A stretch of DNA of 61,970 nucleotides, taken from positions 1 through 61,970 of the forward strand of contig JAHFED010000036.1 of NCBI GenBank assembly GCA_023248635.1. The letters run 5' to 3'. This stretch comes from Myxococcales bacterium. GTDB lineage: Bacteria > Myxococcota > UBA727 > VGSZ01. This document shows, piece after piece, positions 40,001 through 48,375 of the stretch. Positions within the stretch are counted from its first letter, which is position 1. Every line of letters starts with the position of its first letter. The position numbers and the translations under genes are program-made. A model generated the notes under the pieces. The model worked only from the letters and a program-made list of their open reading frames with translations. It did not search any database and was not told where the DNA came from.

Positions 40001-41498
40001 TGATCTCGAACATGCGGCTGACCGCCGGGAACGCCGGGAACGCCTCGTTGAGATTCGCCGGCAGCTCGGTGAGCTTGCCGCCACGGGCCACAGCAACGGC
40101 ATCCATGAACGCCGTGTTCCAGTCGTTGGCGAGATCGACGGTGGCGGCTTCGACGAGGTCGGAGGGGAAGCCGACGTTCAGGAAGTAGACGATGGGCTTC
40201 ACGGGGCGCTGGGCGAAGGGCAGCACTTTGCCGTCGTCGCCAACGCTCTTGGCCCAGATGTTGTGACGGTTGATGAGACGCTCGCGGGCGTTGTACTGGG
40301 TGCCGTTTTCGCGATCGAGCTGGAAGCGGTCGGTGCGGAAGAAGCCGAAGCGGCCGAAGACCGTCGTCGTCAGCTCGATGCAATCGTCGGGGCTCATGCG
40401 CGTGAGGTCACAGACGTCGGAGCCGTTGGGCGTGAGGCCCAGCAGGTTGTTCTGACCAGCGACGTCGCACCGGGCCACGATGTCAACGCAGCCGTCGCCG
40501 TCACCGAGGTTGGGATCGGTGTTGCACATGCGGGGATCGCCACCGAGAGCAGGATCGAAGACGACCTTGATGGTGGCGGTGCCATCGCGGTCCATCTCGG
40601 CAGGCGAACAGATGCGCTGGAAGGGGCCGCCGTTGGCGAGGAAGTCTTGCGACGTCGACGTAAAGATGGGCTCGTTGGTCGCCGCGGTGACCATGCCACC
40701 GGTCGTGCGCTCGACGAAGTCGGGGTAGTCGAGAGCTTGGTAGTCGTTGTTCTGCGGCACGCGCCGGAAGGAGAGCTTCGTCTTGACGGTGGCGCCATTG
40801 CAGGGCGAGACGCCGTCGAGGAAGTAGCAGACGTAGGGGTCGGCCGGCAGCCAGGTGTCGAGGGTGGTCTCGATGTAGTCGTCCGAGATGCGTAGCTTCC
40901 AGGGGTAGTTCGGCGTCTCGTTCGCATTGCGGGTCACCGTGCCGTCGAAATTCGGATCGGCGAAGGCGCCGGCGCCGCCTGCGTTGCCGATGTCCCAGGC
41001 CTTGGACTCGTTGGACGCCCAATTCACGCGCATGAACTCGCGCTCGTACCAGGGCCGATCAATCATGTTTTCTTCGATAACATTCGTCTCGGCACCATTG
41101 GTCGGATTGTACTGCCGACGAATGTCGAAGTGCGCAAGGATCGGAAACTGAACGATGATGTTCTGTTCACCGGGATCCGACGGATCCGTGCCCGGCACGC
41201 GCTCGTAGGAGCGGTAACCGATGAGCTGGTTCTCGGTGATTTCCCACTTGATGCGCTCGAGGCCGCCTTCGAAGCCGATGAAGGACGCGAAGGTGCCGAA
41301 CTGCTTGTCGACGACGGTGGGGCGGTAATACCACTCCCCCTGCATCGTGGTCTTCTCGATGACGTTGGGCCCGACACGGTTGATGTCGATGGCCTCTCCG
41401 CAGGCGGCGCCAACGGCGACGACCGCGATCAGTCCGGCAAATTTGATGATGTTCATGGTGGCCTCAGCGAGGGATTGTTTTACATTCATGTATGACAT
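37041..41498 (-). CDS. Giant zinc metalloprotease lipoprotein (paralogue 1)
   Basis: 1485 aa from ATG 41498 (GAGGAA seven bases upstream); ATG 41456, giving a shorter signal peptide, is an alternative. Lipobox VGAAC (C33). Large N-terminal beta-rich region with DINRV, EWYYRPTVVD, IKWEITENQLIGYRSYE and HFDIRR, shared with the next gene. Extended zinc motif H832-ELGHTFGLR-H842, HExxHxxGxxH, and a downstream Met-turn SSVMDYHQRF. These features place it with metzincin-like enzymes related to the DUF5117/DUF4953 zinc-dependent metalloproteases. Probably outer-membrane or surface attached. Last gene of a three-gene operon with its terminator at 36980. Confidence 0.88.
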   Translation of the reverse strand: MSYMNVKQSLAEATMNIIKFAGLIAVVAVGAACGEAIDINRVGPNVIEKTTMQGEWYYRPTVVDKQFGTFASFIGFEGGLERIKWEITENQLIGYRSYERVPGTDPSDPGEQNIIVQFPILAHFDIRRQYNPTNGAETNVIEENMIDRPWYEREFMRVNWASNESKAWDIGNAGGAGAFADPNFDGTVTRNANETPNYPWKLRISDDYIETTLDTWLPADPYVCYFLDGVSPCNGATVKTKLSFRRVPQNNDYQALDYPDFVERTTGGMVTAATNEPIFTSTSQDFLANGGPFQRICSPAEMDRDGTATIKVVFDPALGGDPRMCNTDPNLGDGDGCVDIVARCDVAGQNNLLGLTPNGSDVCDLTRMSPDDCIELTTTVFGRFGFFRTDRFQLDRENGTQYNARERLINRHNIWAKSVGDDGKVLPFAQRPVKPIVYFLNVGFPSDLVEAATVDLANDWNTAFMDAVAVARGGKLTELPANLNEAFPAFPAVSRMFEIKGNDCNVAAVNAYAAEHSMTSDLAANGIATVAFGNLEESCAVLEFASRERQAQGEDIPLFTWQQLGDLRFNFLNWTSKAELAGPLGYGPSASDPITGEIVSANANIYGASLDNYANWGADIVQLLNGEVSQDDIMNGTLAREHVEGVRARWAKKMPASKLDSFLKVFDRRAGAMSDDQYYVSLPVTALNRGLNKLRESGVEEEFLLTSETLRLFGNDPVATREGRVTERMLENARPSNWAREHVPSQLLVAANATNPREALDQPFEPTETNLSASGRVDELADYLGRKNFCFLSAQVEPAIADLASKLATDGLDRDGVVKFIRAQVFIGVTAHELGHTFGLRHNFEGSADAMNYFPQYWGVGAEGLSADQQHLLAKSDRPSEVQYSSVMDYHQRFNSDWAGVGLYDKAAIKLGYAESVEVFDESEGDFVGRDWLGNTFLLDPKDFPQLVGGPNADQQIDSLFDDAYEAASLGDESATLDISGTATIPARPENLFKRRNIPIKDWYRTEMLRGFVGGLSDDDCPDFNLPRTTGCMEFFLGANGLNDDDGHKAKVTVPYSFCGDEFAFGGNLTCNRYDMGATSSEIVKNAGEMYEFYYPFDAFRRDRVQNPFTSWAGGYSNRLYTRTFQPMLNAYRYFYFYRRAQTLRVYPTIRDWGSAALTGMDFFVRVLQQPEPGTYCRDAGPTAGVEDDTYVPASEAADCTDNVELGLDQGRIFNSRWDSEYDFRPINLGNYWDKTLALQAITSSDAFFFRDFSQNTNRGAYSIGYYRIFQNEMLDLFGALMRDDTSVFAPRIADTDGDGKVEVLYQPFLKTGIYGEPLDIEAAVGDAIRPATSYNLRAFAAIFGMVNMSSTLDQTLDFAQRSRITRAGQTGDPVINLDRDGDGVDDLTVVEFEDPQSQIVYRSAATDDTDHSVGFRLVDEAKTFAEGEWLTTKTALDTAIIGGDANTIRDARLDFERSNNKLNDKIQIIDFMVYLGDAFELPGG

Positions 41499-41514
41499 TT
41501 TCAATTCCTCGCTT

Positions 41515-44500
41515 TCAGTAGTTTGAGGTGATGTATTTGTTGAAGCTTCGGAGATCGTTGACGTAGTCAAGCAGATCGTCCATCGCCTCGCGGGCGCCAT
41601 CGCGGCGGTTGCGCAGGTCCTGCCCGGTGCAGGCGATGGTCAGCTCGTCCACGTTGCTGTTGAGACGCGTGCTGGCGGGAACCACGATGGACTCGCCGGG
41701 CAGGACGGTCTCGTAGTTGTCCGAGCAGGTCGACACGAAGTTGCCGCCGTCGGCCTGGCTTTCGCGGGCGTAGCCAATGTTGGTGATGCAGGCGCAGTAG
41801 CTGTCGCCGCTGTCGACGAGGCCGTTGTCTTCGAAGTCGGTTTGACAGGCCTGCAGGCGCTGGAAACGCTCCTTCAAGAGGTTGAGGCGCTGCACGAGGT
41901 CGAAGGCGACGGGGAAGTCACCCACTTTCAGACCGCGCACCGTGATGCCGGTCAGGGGGTGCGTGAACGAGGCGACGGTTCCGCAGGTCGCGAAGTCGTC
42001 GTTGACGTTGCCGTCGACGTCGACGGGCAAGCAGCCAGCTGCAACGTCGCGGGCCTGGGCGTCGTCGTAAGCGCGGGTGTCATCGGTGCCACCGTCGACG
42101 GCGATCTGGACCGTCTTGGTGAAGTCCATCTGATCGTCGTAGGGCGTGTCGAGGAAGATGTTCGCGTAGACGTAGGCGAAGAAGTTGTGGTTGATGGCGA
42201 TCTGCGGGAGCACCCGCGTCAGGCCAGCCGTCGACGGCGCTCCTTCGAGCGGGATGAGGTCGGGCCGAACGTATTTGCCGTCGGCGTCGAGGAAACCGCC
42301 CAGCGCAATGTCGTTTTGCGTGATCAGGTTCGCGTAGAGCTGCGAGACCTCCCGGGGGAACAGGCGGTACCAGCCGACGTCGAAGGTGCGGAAGTCGGCG
42401 TCGGCGTCGACGCGCGGGAACGACGCGTAGTTCAGGCCCAGGTAGGCAATCGCGTATTGCTTGGTCCAGTAGTGGCCGACGTAGCGGACGTAGAAGTCGA
42501 CGTAGTCGTCGGTGAAGCCGGCGAAGAAGGGTCGGCCTTCGCCGAGGGGGATGTTGCCGGCCTTGAAGCCCGGCAAGGCCGCGGCCATCACATCGGGATC
42601 ATCGCTCTCGTTCAGCGTCAGGGCGTCGCAGGTGTTGAAGTTGGACCATTGGATGGCGACGTCGAGGGGCTCGGTGGCGCTGCGCTCGTCGGGGCGCAGG
42701 TTGGTGGTGCCGAAGAGCTCGAAGTTCGGCATCGTGTGGTAGTCGCCGGAGTTGGGCTCGGCGAGCACGTGTGCGAAGTGGTTCAGGCCGGTGACCGTGG
42801 TCGCCAAGAAGTCTTCGTCAGCGTAGGTGCCCGCGAAGTTGGGGTCCGTCGCGCGGTAGAAGAAGAACCACTGCATCTTCTCGCTGAAGTCGTCCATGAC
42901 GGCCGCATCGGAGTTGATGGCAGCGTCGACGCCGTCGTTGAAGTCCCACACGCGGTTGCGGGCGAAGTGCGAGAAGAAGAACTGCTGGTAGTAGTTGTTC
43001 AACTGCATCGCGGCGTTGGTGCGCATGTCAGGACCGAAGTCGAAGGCCTTGGTTTGCGGCTCGGAACGGGCGCCCCAGCCGAAGCGATAGGGAACTTCGT
43101 TCACCAGCGGCGCCTGGCGCGTCGACGACGTGTTCCAGTCCATCTTGACGTAGTCGCGATCGTACAACTTAGCCACGCGTTCTTCCCGCGTTGCTCCGGT
43201 GAACATCTCTGGGATGTCGCGCCAGTCATTGTAGAAGATATTCTTGGCAATCTCGCCGGGCTCATCGACGGCGGCCGCGAGATTCTCGGCGGGGAACACT
43301 TCCAACAACTGTCCATAGGCGAACTTATTGGCCGCGAAATCATACGGTCCAAGGCCATTGAAATCAGAGTTCCAATTCGCGTGGTAATCCATGATGGACG
43401 AGTAAAGGCCTTCGCTCTGGCGCAAGCATTCTTGCGTGGTCAAGCCGGCGGAGTCGAAGTCGGTGCTGGCGTTGGCGATGACGTCTTTGCAGTGGTTGAG
43501 CTGCTCGACGCGCGACTGCGACTTCAGATCGTTGCCCGTGATGGCTGCGATGCCGTCGTCGAGGTCGGCGGGCAGGTCCTGCAACTCCCAAAACGAAGCG
43601 CCGTAGTTGATGGCGTCGCTGGAGCCGGCCCAGTTGTGAAACAGACCGGTGTTGTGGCCGACTTCATGGAGCATGACGGCGACGTAGATGTCGGAGCGCA
43701 GCTTCTTGAAGCGCTCGGCGTAGCTCATGTCCTTGTAGGCGATGGCTTCGCCGATGAGCAGAGAATCGATCATCTCCGGCGGGTCGGCGGCGCGCATTCC
43801 CATGCGGGTGGCCCTCTGTTGCTTCGATTTGCCGAGCTGCTGCATCACGGGATTTCGAATGGGTGAGACCTGCTCGAGCAGAGCTTCATCAAGGCCGACG
43901 GAGGCGACGTTGCTCGGATCCACGGCCCCAAAGAGGGAGACGTCGGCGGGGTTGACGAGGAGCTGCTCGACATCGGTGCCCTCGAGGCGGCGCATGCGCT
44001 CTTCGCCGCGGGTCGGCGGGATCTCCTTGAGGACTTCGCTGCGGCCGAGGCGATCGCTGAACTGCTCGGTGATGCGATCCTTCGTCTGCTGCGACGCACG
44101 GCGCGTAACGAGCTTGCTGTTCTCCAGCAGCTTCTCATCCATGTATTTGGCGATATCGAGGCCGTAGATGAGGTCGAGGTCGTTGGTCTCGCCGTTGAGC
44201 GCCTGCACGTACTGCGAAGCGCGGGCCGCGTAGCGATCGAGAGCGTAGATGGCGACGTTGGCGGTGCCCGAGATGGTCTCGGCGGTGATGGGATCGGAGT
44301 AGGGCGGCCCGAGGCCGAGCCAACCGGCCTGGAAGTCGCCGACGATCAAATTCATCATCGAGTAGCGGGTGTCGCCGAGGCGCTGGTAGAGGAAGGGGGT
44401 CACACCTTCGGGAGCGATGCGGCCGGTCGTGATGTCGTCGGCGGTGAAGTACTCGAGGGCCGAGCAGATGCGCTCGAGGTCGTTCAAAGCCTGCGTCTCT

Positions 44501-45969
44501 TCGGCCTGCAAGGTCGTGAAGCTCTCGCCCAAAGTGCCGAGGCCGTTGCCGCCGAGGTTGTCGATCTCGTCGTTGGCGTGGTTGTAGCGCTTCTCGACGG
44601 AGGCGACGGTGCCGTCGAAGGGAACCACTTCGTCGTTGACGGTGACGCGGGCGGCTTCTTGGGTGACGAGGTCGACGAGGTCTGGGTGGTCCTTGTCGAG
44701 GCCTTCGATCACGCTCTTGACGTTGGCGACATTGCAGTCGTTCTCTTTCAACACGAACATGGCGGGGACGTCGACGGGCACTCCGGTGGCGTCGAAGTCG
44801 GTCGTCGAATACTTCGCTTCGTTGATCTTCCAGACGGTCTCTCGGAAGGCCTGATTCCACTGGGCGGCCACGCGCTGCGAAGCGGGGAGGAGCTGCTTGG
44901 GGTGCTCGACGTTGGTGTAGTAGGTGACCGCGCCTTCCTTGGCGTCGCGGGCTTCGAGCGGGATGAGGGAGCCGTCGGCGTTGCGGTTCTTTTTCCAGAG
45001 GTTGAAGCGCGAGGCGTTGAAGACCTGGCCGGACTGCACCATGCCGCGGTTCTCGTCGAAGGTGACGCGGCCGAGGCTGCCGAAGTAGCCGAAGCGATCG
45101 TTGACCGGCACCTTGACCGCGAAGCCCTGGGCATCGCGCACTTCATGGCCGTCGCCGTCTTCGAGGACGACGCTGGGCGGCATGGGGAGGGGCTCGTAAT
45201 CGGACTTCGGCACCTTCATGAAGGAGTGGCGGACGTCGATGAGGGCGGAGCTCATGTCGCCGGTGAGAGCGGGCCCGTAGAAGCCGAAGAGCCCGAGGAT
45301 GTCGGGGGCGACTTCGTGCCGGGTGGTGATCTCGAAGTAGTCCGGCTCAAAGCGCCAGCGCTTCGGGTTGGCGGGCTGCTCGGCGCCTTGCACGAGGAAA
45401 CGAGATTGGCCGCTGCCGATGCAGGGGCCGCCGCAGTAGCCGGGCTCTTGGAGGCCCAGGTGGTACTTGAACGTCGACACCATGTTGGTCGACCAGTCAA
45501 CGCGCATGAAGGCGCGATCGAACCACAGCCGATCGCGGTTCTCAGAGATGGTGTTGGCCTGTTCGCCGGAGGCCGTGTCGAAGTCGCGGCGGATGTCGAA
45601 GTGATCGGTGATGGCGAAGATGGCCACGGCCTGACCCTTGTAGAGGTCGTCGGCGCCGGGCAGCTCTTCGTTCTCCGCGCCGGGAGCGATGGCGTAGGTG
45701 CGCCAGCCGATGAGCTCCTTCTCGGTCACCTCCCAGCGAATCTTCTCGAGCATCAGCCAGTCGCCATCGCCGATGGAGATCCAGCCGTGCTCGGGCGGGG
45801 CGTCGACGACGGTGGAGCGCAGGTACCACTCGTCTTCGGCGGCGAAGTACTCCTTGGACCAGTAGGGGTCGACGACGCGGTTGATGTCCTCGTTGCGGTA
45901 CGAGCAGCTCGTGGCGCCGACAGCGGCGATGATGGCCAAGGTGGCCGCGAGCAGTTGAGTGCTGCGCAT
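41515..45969 (-). CDS. Giant zinc metalloprotease lipoprotein (paralogue 2)
   Basis: 1484 aa; ATG 45969 with GGAGGAACACG just upstream. Lipobox ATSC (C22). Same plan and almost the same length as its neighbour: DINRVVDPYWSKEY, DEWYLRSTVVD, IRWEVTEKELIGWRTY, then H768-EVGHNTGLF-H778 and the Met-turn SSIMDYHANWNSD. Zinc ligands and catalytic Glu769 are intact. A C-terminal region with several Cys (CITNIGYARES, CSDNYETV, ACTGQDLRNRR) has no counterpart in paralogue 1. Lies 16 bp before paralogue 1, clearly a tandem duplication. Secreted lipid-anchored peptidase; substrate unknown. Confidence 0.88.
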   Translation of the reverse strand: MRSTQLLAATLAIIAAVGATSCSYRNEDINRVVDPYWSKEYFAAEDEWYLRSTVVDAPPEHGWISIGDGDWLMLEKIRWEVTEKELIGWRTYAIAPGAENEELPGADDLYKGQAVAIFAITDHFDIRRDFDTASGEQANTISENRDRLWFDRAFMRVDWSTNMVSTFKYHLGLQEPGYCGGPCIGSGQSRFLVQGAEQPANPKRWRFEPDYFEITTRHEVAPDILGLFGFYGPALTGDMSSALIDVRHSFMKVPKSDYEPLPMPPSVVLEDGDGHEVRDAQGFAVKVPVNDRFGYFGSLGRVTFDENRGMVQSGQVFNASRFNLWKKNRNADGSLIPLEARDAKEGAVTYYTNVEHPKQLLPASQRVAAQWNQAFRETVWKINEAKYSTTDFDATGVPVDVPAMFVLKENDCNVANVKSVIEGLDKDHPDLVDLVTQEAARVTVNDEVVPFDGTVASVEKRYNHANDEIDNLGGNGLGTLGESFTTLQAEETQALNDLERICSALEYFTADDITTGRIAPEGVTPFLYQRLGDTRYSMMNLIVGDFQAGWLGLGPPYSDPITAETISGTANVAIYALDRYAARASQYVQALNGETNDLDLIYGLDIAKYMDEKLLENSKLVTRRASQQTKDRITEQFSDRLGRSEVLKEIPPTRGEERMRRLEGTDVEQLLVNPADVSLFGAVDPSNVASVGLDEALLEQVSPIRNPVMQQLGKSKQQRATRMGMRAADPPEMIDSLLIGEAIAYKDMSYAERFKKLRSDIYVAVMLHEVGHNTGLFHNWAGSSDAINYGASFWELQDLPADLDDGIAAITGNDLKSQSRVEQLNHCKDVIANASTDFDSAGLTTQECLRQSEGLYSSIMDYHANWNSDFNGLGPYDFAANKFAYGQLLEVFPAENLAAAVDEPGEIAKNIFYNDWRDIPEMFTGATREERVAKLYDRDYVKMDWNTSSTRQAPLVNEVPYRFGWGARSEPQTKAFDFGPDMRTNAAMQLNNYYQQFFFSHFARNRVWDFNDGVDAAINSDAAVMDDFSEKMQWFFFYRATDPNFAGTYADEDFLATTVTGLNHFAHVLAEPNSGDYHTMPNFELFGTTNLRPDERSATEPLDVAIQWSNFNTCDALTLNESDDPDVMAAALPGFKAGNIPLGEGRPFFAGFTDDYVDFYVRYVGHYWTKQYAIAYLGLNYASFPRVDADADFRTFDVGWYRLFPREVSQLYANLITQNDIALGGFLDADGKYVRPDLIPLEGAPSTAGLTRVLPQIAINHNFFAYVYANIFLDTPYDDQMDFTKTVQIAVDGGTDDTRAYDDAQARDVAAGCLPVDVDGNVNDDFATCGTVASFTHPLTGITVRGLKVGDFPVAFDLVQRLNLLKERFQRLQACQTDFEDNGLVDSGDSYCACITNIGYARESQADGGNFVSTCSDNYETVLPGESIVVPASTRLNSNVDELTIACTGQDLRNRRDGAREAMDDLLDYVNDLRSFNKYITSNY

Positions 45970-46037
45970 CGTGTTCCTCCAGAGAGAGATCGAATTCATG
46001 AGGTAGTGCTCACAGATGAGAAGGGGGCGAAGGCGAA

Positions 46038-47243
46038 TCAGATGCCGACGGTGACGTCGAAGGACACGCCCGAGGCGTTTTGCGCGGGGTACAGGAAGTC
46101 CCAGATCGGGAACTTCACGCTCTTGTTGTCGCCGTTGAAGGGGGTCTGCTCAGAGCCCGCGCTCAGGGAGAGCTGCAGCGGGAAGTCGACGGGGACGGTG
46201 TAGGTGTAGCCGATGGTTCCCGACGTCGTCTCCTTGAAGTTCTGACCCGAGGAGAAGGCCGAGCTCAGCTCGGGCTTGTTCGCCAGGGGTCGCAGGAACT
46301 TGTGGGTCCAGCCAAAGCCCAGGGACACGCTGTGGGCGCCGTCGGTGGTGGACCAGCCGCCATTGAGGGAATTGCTGACGCTGACCAGGGTCTGGCGGCC
46401 GGGGAGCAGGCATTCGCCGCTGTCGGTGAACACGGGATCGCCGCCGATGGGCACGAAGGTCGGGAGGTCGTCGAGGCCGTTGACGGGGTCACCGAGGCGG
46501 CGGGGCGTGCCGTACTGCTGCTGGGCGGCGCAAGGCATGGTCGTGCCGACCTCGGAGAAGACCGAGAGGCGGGCCGAGGGGGAGTACTGGACGAAGAAGG
46601 TGCCGAAGCCGGTTTCAGGGCTCGACCACGACAGGGGCATGGCGGCGCTGAGGCCCGTGATCAGGTTCGCCTGGCGGGAGCCGATGGAGATGGGCAGGGT
46701 GCCGCCGAAGGAGAGCGACGCGCTGATCCCGGTGAACTCCTCGGTAAAAATGGAGGGCAGGCTCAGGCCGATGCGGGCGTCGGAGACGCGCACCTGACGG
46801 TCGAACACCTCGGCGTTGGAGTAGGTCGAGACCCAGTTGGCCACGCTGAAACCAATGCGGCCTGAGAGCCCCATCGCTGGCAGTCCGTCGACCTTCGGCA
46901 ACTTGAAGCTGGGGCTCAGCTCCAGCGAGGTGCTGAGCAGGGGTTGGTTCTGGGCGCCGGGGGCCAAGATGCCGTTGCCAAGGGAGTTGGAAAGGCCGGC
47001 CTGCATTCCCAAAGGGAAGCTCGACTTCGACTCGATGATGCCGCCCGGCGCCAGACGCGCGTTTTGGCTGGCTTGCACCGGGGTCGCGGCAGTCGCTGCC
47101 GCGGCACCAGCTGAGGTCGGGGTGGCTGCGGGCGCCGGAGCCGGGGAAGACGTCTCGCTGGCCGCGGGTTCGGTCGTCGGCGGATCCTGCGCCAACGCGC
47201 TGCTCGCGGCGATCAGCAGGAAAAGAGGAGAGAGGTGGCGCAT
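46038..47243 (-). CDS. Predicted outer-membrane beta-barrel protein, first gene of the metalloprotease operon
   Basis: 401 aa from ATG 47243 (GAGG five bases upstream; another ATG 18 bp earlier). Sec signal peptide (RHLSPLFLLIAASSALAQD) and an Ala/Pro/Thr-rich linker. Then repeated amphipathic beta segments (LSGRIGFSVANWVSTY; FTGISASLSFGGTLPISIG; GYTYTVPVDFPLQLSLSAGS), as in porin-like barrels. The last residues are GVSFDVTVGI rather than the usual aromatic end, which lowers certainty. Followed 68 bp later by the two metalloprotease genes. It may help export, anchor or house them, or import products; this is inference from operon context. Confidence 0.72.
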   Translation of the reverse strand: MRHLSPLFLLIAASSALAQDPPTTEPAASETSSPAPAPAATPTSAGAAAATAATPVQASQNARLAPGGIIESKSSFPLGMQAGLSNSLGNGILAPGAQNQPLLSTSLELSPSFKLPKVDGLPAMGLSGRIGFSVANWVSTYSNAEVFDRQVRVSDARIGLSLPSIFTEEFTGISASLSFGGTLPISIGSRQANLITGLSAAMPLSWSSPETGFGTFFVQYSPSARLSVFSEVGTTMPCAAQQQYGTPRRLGDPVNGLDDLPTFVPIGGDPVFTDSGECLLPGRQTLVSVSNSLNGGWSTTDGAHSVSLGFGWTHKFLRPLANKPELSSAFSSGQNFKETTSGTIGYTYTVPVDFPLQLSLSAGSEQTPFNGDNKSVKFPIWDFLYPAQNASGVSFDVTVGI

Positions 47244-47436
47244 CCGGACCTCGTAGCTCATGTCTCGAAAAGGAAGGATGTGCGCCTATGGCACACCTCC
47301 TGGGAGATGTGGAGGGCTTTGAGCAATGTGGGTGCCACGGATTCGGCGCCGATTGGGGGCTTCCGGATGCGCCTCGACGCCGCGATCCCCTGGTGATCGA
47401 GTAACGCGACGCAGCATTTCTCAGGGTGTCAGCGCC

Positions 47437-48312
47437 TTAACGCTTCGTCGGTGCGGCTCGGGTGGCCGTCGCGGCCGCCGCCATTGCCTTGGCCAGCTCT
47501 TCGGACGGATCGGCGCGAAAGGTCGGCCCTGCGCTGGCGAAGACGACTTCGACGTCGTCGTCTTCGCTGGGCTCGAGTTGGGTCTGGGTCCAGGTGATGG
47601 CATCGGCGCTGCGGACGGCTCCGGCCGGCAGGACCGGTGGCGCGCCGATGACGGCCGGCATCGACAGGGTCCGCAGGCTGGCGCCCTTGAGGTCGACGTT
47701 GTCGCCGGCCCTGATTTCGATGGTGGCTGCACCGATGGCTTTGGCCCACAGGGCGCCCGTGTGCAGGATGTAGGAGACGCTGGCGCGGGTGCGGTCCTCG
47801 TAGCCTTCGGCGTCGCGCACGCTCGAGGCCGCCACCGCGTAGCGCACCCGGATGGTGGTGTCGTCGTCGACGACGGCGGGGAACTCGTGCCAGGTCTCGG
47901 TGCGGCTCTTGGTGTACTCGCGGCCGGGGGGTCCACTCTTGGAGGTGTGGGTCTTGTCGTCGGCGCGAATCGCCACCGGTTTGCCGTCGACGAAGGCGTG
48001 GAAGGCGCTCAGCTTGGGATGCACGGCGCCGCCCACGCGCACGCCACCTCCGGGGAAAAGCACTTTGAGCTGGGCCGGGGCCAACCCCGCGGCGGACATG
48101 GAGAAGGTGGCGTCGACGACGGCGAAGGCCCCCTCTTGGCTGTTGTGCAGGGTGATGACGACGTGCTCTTTCTTCATCTCGATGCCCGCGGCGACGTCGG
48201 GGTCGTCGACCTCGATCCCGCTGCCGCCGTGAAAGACGTCCGGCGCGATGTCCGCAGCTGCGGGGACCGCGAGCAAAGCGCTGACGACGACGACGACGGC
48301 TGGGACGCGCAT
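47437..48312 (-). CDS. Exported protein of unknown function
   Basis: 291 aa. Signal peptide MRVPAVVVVVSALLAVPAAAD with cleavage after AAA. Mature part is predominantly beta, with VVITLHNSQEGAFAVVDATFSM, LKVLFPGGGVRVGG and TTIRVRYAVAASS stretches, suggesting a periplasmic Ig-like or carrier domain. No catalytic motif or named family recognised. The open frame upstream of 48312 is not part of the gene, because the signal peptide and GGAG site mark the start. Divergent from the lamin-tail lipoprotein gene (63 bp). Confidence 0.75.
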   Translation of the reverse strand: MRVPAVVVVVSALLAVPAAADIAPDVFHGGSGIEVDDPDVAAGIEMKKEHVVITLHNSQEGAFAVVDATFSMSAAGLAPAQLKVLFPGGGVRVGGAVHPKLSAFHAFVDGKPVAIRADDKTHTSKSGPPGREYTKSRTETWHEFPAVVDDDTTIRVRYAVAASSVRDAEGYEDRTRASVSYILHTGALWAKAIGAATIEIRAGDNVDLKGASLRTLSMPAVIGAPPVLPAGAVRSADAITWTQTQLEPSEDDDVEVVFASAGPTFRADPSEELAKAMAAAATATRAAPTKR

Positions 48313-48375
48313 GGAGACTCCGGGTGACGAGGCCTCCAGAGTTGCACGATCGCCAAGATGGGTCATGGTTGCGGC

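Noticed and set aside
37263-40895. 1210-codon plus-strand frame opposite metalloprotease 1
   Set aside because: Val/Glu/Ala-rich antisense shadow without motifs; the minus frame has a signal peptide, zinc site and ribosome-binding site.
41842-43866. 674-codon plus-strand frame opposite metalloprotease 2
   Set aside because: Same reason; no domain, no start signal.
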